From an uncultured Bacilli bacterium (GTDB taxonomy: Bacteria; Bacillota_I; Bacilli_A; RF39; UBA660), in NCBI GenBank assembly GCA_947629195.1, contig CANRCS010000027.1, positions 1 to 10,558 on the forward strand: a DNA stretch of 10,558 nt. Reading direction: 5' to 3'. The notes beneath the pieces are model-generated. The model worked only from the letters and a program-made list of their open reading frames with translations. It did not search any database and had not been told where the DNA came from. Of the stretch, positions 7,236-10,558 are shown piece by piece; the stretch's first letter is position 1; every line of letters starts with the position of its first letter. Made by a program: the position numbers and the translations under genes.

Positions 7236-7263
7236 AGTATAGCATTTACCCCCCCCGAGTCAA
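7236..7263 (-). promoter_or_regulatory. Surface-gene promoter with a G8 homopolymer in the spacer
   Basis: On the minus strand, TTGACT (7263-7258) is a 5/6 match to the -35 consensus. A 16-nt spacer follows, containing C, then eight G (7256-7249), then TAAATGC. TATACT (7241-7236) is a 5/6 match to the -10 and is preceded by TG one base earlier (extended -10). Upstream of the -35 the DNA is A-tract rich (7286-7361), like an UP element. Gain of one G would give the optimal 17-nt spacer. Slippage of the G tract is therefore expected to change promoter strength. Confidence 0.72.
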
Positions 7264-7270
7264 GTTGAAG

Positions 7271-7279
7271 TTTTCCACA
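7271..7279 (+). promoter_or_regulatory. Near-consensus DnaA box just upstream of the -35 element
   Basis: TTTTCCACA has one mismatch to the DnaA-box consensus TTATNCACA. It sits 7 bp upstream of the -35 box and has the same orientation as the perfect box at 7216-7224. Alone it would not be reported. Confidence 0.28.
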
Positions 7280-7361
7280 GGTTTGAAAATTTTGCAAAAA
7301 AAATTTTTTGTGCTTCAAATTTTGCACTTTATTTTATACAAATTTTTTCATTTTATCTTAT

Positions 7362-7391
7362 AAAAAAATAGAACATAGAATAGTGTTCTAT
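7362..7391 (-). terminator. Intrinsic terminator of the Rpn-family gene
   Basis: On the minus strand, ATAGAACA (7391-7384), an 8-nt loop, then TGTTCTAT (7375-7368) form a perfect 8-bp stem followed by a run of seven T (from 7367 down, including the end of the stem). It begins 14 nt after the stop codon at 7406 and separates this gene from the surface-protein promoter. Confidence 0.75.
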
Positions 7392-7405
7392 ACTCTATTT
7401 AAATG

Positions 7406-8308
7406 TTATGCTTTACTTACTTTTAGTTTATTAATGAATTTCACGCTTAAACCTGTTATATCAGAAATGAATTTTACATCACAATTTTTATTTAACATTT
7501 TTTTAGCATTATTGATGTTATTTTCTTTTATACCTTCAAGTTTTCCTTTTTGAAGCCCTTCTTTAAGTCCTTCTTCTATGGCATCTCTTCTCATTTGTTC
7601 CTTTACTTTTTTATCATGTAGTTCTCCATCATATAATCCTATTATAAATTCATCACTGTTTAGTCTATTTACTTCACTTACAAATTCTTTTCCTAATTCT
7701 CCCATAAATTTCACATTCCTTTCTAATTCTTCCATATTTGTTGATGTTAATACTTTTCCCCATTTGTATATCTTTTCTTCTGTATCTTTATTATAACAAA
7801 TATTTTCATCTCTTTGTATATTTACATGATGTATTTCTATATTTTCCGTTAGCTCTTTGTTCTTGTTGTTCCTTATCTTATATATATCTCTTAAATTATT
7901 ACTTCTTTTAACTTTAAACAGATTAAAGTTTATTTGAATACATCTCTTTGTATCAACATATGTTTCTTTTGTTATTTGATGTTCAGAATATACTTTACTT
8001 ATATATGAAGTATTTCTTTCTAATAAACCCTTATAATAACTTGTATTCATCTCTAGATTATATAATACATTATCTACTTCTATTAATGTATCTACACGTT
8101 TTCCTTTTTCTTTAAAATGATTCTTTATTAATTCACTATTTAATATTCTTATTTTACCTTCTAATTCTTTATAAGGTTTATTAGTATAATCACTTAAGAG
8201 CGCAGTTAATATTTTCATATTTCTTTCTGTAGCAAATAATGACTTAAACATGAAATCAAATGTTAAGGGTATGAATCTTGGCTTAGTTTCTTTATTTTCT
8301 TTTTCCAC
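7406..8308 (-). CDS. Rpn-family recombination-promoting nuclease / PDDEXK-type transposase-like protein
   Basis: A 300-aa protein. The N-terminus has the family opening TFDFMFKSLFATERN (16-30). The PD-(D/E)XK core follows, with Asp73 in KRVDTLIEV and Glu86 in YNLEMN, then LERNTSYISKVYSEH (96-110). The C-terminal third has the typical repeated helix EEGLKEGLQKGKLEGIKE (245-262) and a small helix-turn-helix-like end (about 277-296). Members were first called transposases; the E. coli Rpn proteins are DNA endonucleases that promote RecA-independent recombination. The usual ExQ or ExK position reads ExN (Asn88), so catalysis is uncertain. The start is GTG at 8308 with AAGGAGGG about 7 nt upstream; the first ATG would remove the conserved opening. 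I saw no terminal inverted repeats around it, so there is no evidence that the gene is mobile by itself. It has its own terminator. Confidence 0.85.
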   Translation of the reverse strand: MEKENKETKPRFIPLTFDFMFKSLFATERNMKILTALLSDYTNKPYKELEGKIRILNSELIKNHFKEKGKRVDTLIEVDNVLYNLEMNTSYYKGLLERNTSYISKVYSEHQITKETYVDTKRCIQINFNLFKVKRSNNLRDIYKIRNNKNKELTENIEIHHVNIQRDENICYNKDTEEKIYKWGKVLTSTNMEELERNVKFMGELGKEFVSEVNRLNSDEFIIGLYDGELHDKKVKEQMRRDAIEEGLKEGLQKGKLEGIKENNINNAKKMLNKNCDVKFISDITGLSVKFINKLKVSKA

Positions 8309-8446
8309 GTGTTATCCCTCCTTTTCGCATAATAAACTATCACATATTTCATACCATGTAAAATCACAGTTTTAACATATTTTAAACATATATAAATCAA
8401 ATTTTTAATTTCTGCATAACAGATTTTTAATATTAGAACCTAAAAA

Positions 8447-8473
8447 AACCACAAATTATTAAAATTTGTAGTT
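8447..8473 (-). terminator. Intrinsic terminator downstream of the CmpB-like gene
   Basis: On the minus strand, AACTACAAATT (8473-8463), a 5-nt loop, then AATTTGTGGTT (8457-8447) form an 11-bp stem with one G-T pair, followed by TTTTT. It lies about 100 nt after the stop at 8575. The plus strand also reads stem then GTTTTTG, so it could work both ways, but no plus-strand gene leads into it. The 100 nt between gene and hairpin contain no supported gene. Confidence 0.7.
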
Positions 8474-8574
8474 TTTGAAATTTTTTATTTTTTTCATCCA
8501 ACCAAATATTATCATAAGATGGTAAATTATTTATGACTACTTTAAATAGACTTTCTTTTGCATAAAATTTTATT

Positions 8575-9222
8575 TTATTTTCTACTTATCATTTTAAAAT
8601 TAGGAAAAGCATTTATAACTCTTCTTGCTAATAGTGAACGTTTTAATAAAATTTTTTTTACTTCTTTAGTAATTTCTTCTGTTTTATCTTTTCTAATATT
8701 ATCTGTAGTTATTTTTATTTTGTTTATTATATTTAATGATACACAGACGTCTATTACAAATATACATAAAAGTATTGTACCAATTATTATTAATATCATT
8801 GGTGAAATATTAGAAATAAGACCACTTATAAATGGATTCATAATTTTAAGTAAAAATAATGATAACATACCAAACATCATAGAATTTCTTAAACATATTC
8901 TTCCATTTAAATTAAATGGAATATTTGTATAATCCCACCATCTAGCATGAAACATTTTTTCCATTATATAACTTGTTACATATTCCATTACTGAACAAAC
9001 TAGAACAGACATTACAAATAATACTATTACATCATTTTCATATTGTCCTAAACAATAAACCATAAAAATTGCAGAAATTCCATATATAGGACAATATGGT
9101 CCTATTAAAAAACCTCTATTTTTTAATTTATGATTATCAATTGCAGATCCAATTACATCTACTATCCATCCAATCATTGAATATATTAAGAATAAAATAA
9201 AAACATAAATAAAATCATACAT
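8575..9222 (-). CDS. Putative ABC-transporter-type membrane protein (CmpB family, PF06541-like)
   Basis: A 215-aa integral membrane protein with about five hydrophobic segments (about residues 4-26, 45-60, 63-85, 112-128 and 138-162). Its signature motifs fit the bacterial CmpB-type 'putative ABC transporter' family: NRGFLIGPYCPIYGIS (35-50), a conserved Glu in VMEYVTSYIMEK (79-89), HARWWDYTN (92-100) and PFNLNGRICL (102-111). The cytoplasmic tail (about 168-215) is strongly basic (KKILLKRSLLARR). Members are usually orphan membrane proteins with no linked ATPase, and none is seen here; the transport role is a family label without firm proof. The ribosome-binding site is weak (GGTGA before ATG). 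It is divergent from the RNase HIII gene across a 205-nt gap. Confidence 0.85.
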   Translation of the reverse strand: MYDFIYVFILFLIYSMIGWIVDVIGSAIDNHKLKNRGFLIGPYCPIYGISAIFMVYCLGQYENDVIVLFVMSVLVCSVMEYVTSYIMEKMFHARWWDYTNIPFNLNGRICLRNSMMFGMLSLFLLKIMNPFISGLISNISPMILIIIGTILLCIFVIDVCVSLNIINKIKITTDNIRKDKTEEITKEVKKILLKRSLLARRVINAFPNFKMISRK

Positions 9223-9265
9223 ACTACTTCACCACACAAATTATTTTAATTCATAACTATTTTAA

Positions 9266-9277
9266 TATGATATCATA
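9266..9277. repeat. 12-bp perfect palindrome in the divergent intergenic region
   Basis: TATGATATCATA reads the same on both strands. It lies between the divergent CmpB-like gene and rnhC, inside a possible CmpB promoter (minus strand TTGTAA, 18-nt spacer, TATCAT). It could be an operator, but AT-rich palindromes this short arise easily by chance. Confidence 0.3.
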
Positions 9278-9328
9278 AAACTACATAAATTTACAATATT
9301 TATGGTTTTTAATTTTTTTAAATTTCAT

Positions 9329-9334
9329 TATAAT
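9329..9334 (+). promoter_or_regulatory. Candidate -10 box for rnhC
   Basis: A perfect TATAAT on the plus strand about 94 nt upstream of the rnhC ATG. The position 17 bp upstream offers only T-rich sequence (TTTTTA) as a -35. The surrounding DNA is extremely AT-rich, so this is a weak call. Confidence 0.35.
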
Positions 9335-9384
9335 AGTATAAAAATATACATAATTTTACATAAAAAACTATATTTAATGTGGAC

Positions 9385-9403
9385 ATCAAATTTATGATTT
9401 GAT
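9385..9403 (+). repeat. Inverted repeat in the rnhC leader
   Basis: ATCAAATTTATGATTTGAT consists of two 7-bp arms around TTATG. It lies just upstream of the GGAGGG ribosome-binding site. It is followed by ATAAAATTT rather than a T run, so it is not a terminator. It could be an operator or a small leader hairpin. Confidence 0.35.
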
Positions 9404-9427
9404 AAAATTTTATTTGGAGGGATAACT

Positions 9428-10501
9428 ATGCCAAAAGCAAAACAAAAAACAATAGTAATTAAAGTTAGTGATAAAATAAAAGAAGAAATGATAAGTGCTT
9501 ATGCATTTAAAAGAAGAGAAAAAACTCCACCCTATGCAATATTTCAAGCAGATGATGCTGATACTGTAATTACACTTTATGAATCTGGTAAAGCAATGTT
9601 TCAAGGAATAAGTGCGGATATTGATGCGAACTTATGGAAGGAAAGAGAAGCAAAATTAAATCCTAGTGAAAACGTAAAAAAAGAAAGTGTAAAAACAGGT
9701 GAAATATGCCCTCTTTGTGGTCATGACTTAGTTACTAGAACAAGTAAGTATGGAGAATTTGTTGGTTGTAGTAATTATCCTAGATGTACATATATAAAAG
9801 GTAAAAAAGAAAAAACTACAAAAAAAGTAGATACAAAAGAAATTATAGATTATCACAATGTTTGTTCTATTGGTTCAGATGAAGTTGGTACAGGTGATTT
9901 TTTTGGCCCAATCGTTGTATGTGCATCTTATGTTACAAAAGATGATATAGATTTCTTAGTAAATTTAGGCGTTAAAGACTCTAAAAAAATGAATGATGAA
10001 ACTATTATAAAAATTGTACCGAAAATTATGGATAAAATTAAATATGAATATGTAGTTTTATCAAATGAGGAATACAATCAAATGCATTCTAAAGGTATAA
10101 ACATGAACGCTATCAAAGCTATACTTCATAATAAAGTTTTATATAATTTAAAAAAAGCAGTAGATAATTATGAATATATAATTGTAGACCAATTTGTCAA
10201 TGAAAAAAAATATTATGAATATATAAAAAATGAACCAAATATTGTAAAAGATATAACTTTTATGACAAAAGCAGAAGATAAAAATCTAGCAGTTGCGTGT
10301 GGTTCACTTATAAGTAGATATAAATTTCTTATGGAATTAGATAAATTAGGACAACCTTATGATATGTTTTTTCCTAAAGGTGCATCTAATCTAGTTGATG
10401 AATTTGGAGTAAAATTTGTAAAAAAATATGGTATGAACGAACTAAGAAAAGTAGCTAAATTAAATTTTAAAAATATTGATAAAATAACAATCCACCGGTG
10501 A
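9428..10501 (+). CDS. rnhC: Ribonuclease HIII with an inserted topoisomerase-type zinc finger
   Basis: A 357-aa protein; it cuts RNA in RNA-DNA hybrids in the cytoplasm, during replication and repair. Residues about 1-75 are the TBP-like N-terminal substrate-binding domain (DUF3378; TPPYAIFQADDADTVITLYESGK). Residues 94-120 form a four-Cys zinc finger (CPLC, then Cys114 and Cys120 in GCSNYPRC), of the type at the end of bacterial topoisomerase I. The RNase H fold follows, with GSDEVGTGDFFGP giving Asp151 and Glu152, Asp254 in IIVDQF, and Glu283 in TKAED as the likely fourth acidic residue; SLISRYKF also matches the family. B. subtilis RnhC is about 313 aa without the finger, which accounts for the extra length. 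GGAGGG lies 7 nt before the ATG. The last four residues (TIHR) and the stop lie in or next to a G+C-rich palindrome and may come from an inserted element. Confidence 0.93.
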   Translation: MPKAKQKTIVIKVSDKIKEEMISAYAFKRREKTPPYAIFQADDADTVITLYESGKAMFQGISADIDANLWKEREAKLNPSENVKKESVKTGEICPLCGHDLVTRTSKYGEFVGCSNYPRCTYIKGKKEKTTKKVDTKEIIDYHNVCSIGSDEVGTGDFFGPIVVCASYVTKDDIDFLVNLGVKDSKKMNDETIIKIVPKIMDKIKYEYVVLSNEEYNQMHSKGINMNAIKAILHNKVLYNLKKAVDNYEYIIVDQFVNEKKYYEYIKNEPNIVKDITFMTKAEDKNLAVACGSLISRYKFLMELDKLGQPYDMFFPKGASNLVDEFGVKFVKKYGMNELRKVAKLNFKNIDKITIHR

Positions 10502-10516
10502 CAACCGGTGGTTTTT
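10492..10516 (+). terminator. G+C-rich hairpin with T run at the end of rnhC
   Basis: CCACCGG (10492-10498), a 6-nt loop TGACAA, then CCGGTGG (10505-10511), followed by TTTTT. The rnhC stop codon TGA (10499-10501) sits in the loop. It has the form of an intrinsic terminator, but its G+C content is unlike every other terminator here, and it may belong to the end of a mobile element. Confidence 0.65.
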
Positions 10517-10558
10517 CTAACTCCCCTATAAGGGGAATAATACAGGCGGCTCCCATAT
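10492..10558 (-). mobile_element. Possible right end of an IS200/IS605-type (TnpB) element, truncated by the window
   Basis: Read on the minus strand, the last bases contain CCCCTTATAGGGG (a 13-bp hairpin with a 3-nt loop), then GAGTTAGAAAAACC, then a CCACCGG/CCGGTGG hairpin, then ATTG. Two compact hairpins with an AAAAACC link resemble what I remember of the tnpB 3' end and right end of such elements in Bacillota, where the guide (omega) RNA is also encoded. The block is G+C-rich compared with the genome. This is recalled resemblance, not an alignment, and the body of the element lies outside the window. Confidence 0.38.

Noticed and set aside
7190..7405. Replication origin, because of the DnaA-box pair and AT-rich A-tracts
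   Set aside because: Only two boxes, no dnaA or dnaN nearby, and the region is explained by a terminator, an upstream element and a promoter.
8430..8580. About 50 open codons on the minus strand downstream of the CmpB-like gene (KESLFKVVINNLPSYDNIW)
   Set aside because: No usable start codon or ribosome-binding site, and the frame runs through the terminator hairpin. It could be a decayed remnant, but nothing supports it.
9410..9604. Minus-strand 64-codon frame over the start of rnhC
   Set aside because: Antisense to a confidently identified gene; Cys/Phe/Tyr-rich shadow without family features.
9690..9800. A separate topoisomerase I gene fragment fused by mistake to rnhC
   Set aside because: The frame is continuous, composition matches the flanks and all four Cys are intact, so this is a real inserted domain and not an assembly join.
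1..10558. A complete diversity-generating retroelement in the window
   Set aside because: No reverse transcriptase, no accessory gene and no second copy of the 5309-5465 segment is visible, so only a remote target can be proposed.
1..10558. CRISPR arrays, tRNA or rRNA genes
   Set aside because: No regularly spaced repeats and no cloverleaf or rRNA signatures seen on either strand; intergenic gaps are short and mostly filled by promoters and terminators.

Overview
The window is very AT-rich. Its coding strands use A/T-ending codons, strong Shine-Dalgarno sites (AGGAGG-like) and intrinsic hairpin/T-run terminators. Together with a four-TM FtsK/SpoIIIE translocase, RNase HIII, YtxH and DUF948 proteins, this points to a low-G+C member of the Bacillota, most like the host-associated Bacilli (RF39/Erysipelotrichales-type lineages). 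This lineage call rests on gene content and style only; no marker gene here fixes it.

Layout. Everything from 1 to 9222 lies on the minus strand, and only the RNase HIII gene (9428-10501) is on the plus strand. Reading the minus strand in transcription order: a CmpB-type membrane protein (9222-8575); an Rpn/PDDEXK-family nuclease or transposase (8308-7406) with its own terminator; a large surface protein (7189-5309) with a membrane anchor, a camelysin/TasA-like domain and a C-type-lectin/FGE-like C-terminal domain; ftsK (5156-2958); then a tight four-gene run of a lipoprotein (2871-2200), a very acidic/charged cytoplasmic protein (2175-1243), a DUF948 protein (1233-943) and a YtxH protein (950-540), closed by a terminator. 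A further unknown gene (457 to the window edge) has its own promoter and a TTG start.

How the genes may work together. The ftsK-lipoprotein-charged protein-DUF948-YtxH block looks like a cell-envelope/chromosome-segregation neighbourhood. The lipoprotein operon has its own good promoter just inside the ftsK intergenic gap, and spacings downstream are 24 nt, 9 nt and an 8-nt overlap.

Most interesting locus. The surface-protein gene has (a) an 8-G homopolymer exactly in the spacer between its -35 and -10 boxes, the arrangement used for phase variation in meningococcal porA, and (b) a compositional island over the last ~150 bp of the gene, about 48% G+C by hand count. The island covers the part of the lectin fold that diversity-generating retroelements rewrite in related proteins. 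This suggests a surface display protein with switchable expression and a replaceable or hypervariable tip. No reverse transcriptase or template repeat is visible here, so the mechanism for (b) is open. Two DnaA-box-like 9-mers flank the same promoter.

The far right edge has two G+C-rich hairpins that look like the right end of an IS200/IS605-type (TnpB) element running into the end of rnhC and possibly supplying its stop codon. RNase HIII itself carries an inserted topoisomerase-type four-cysteine zinc finger.
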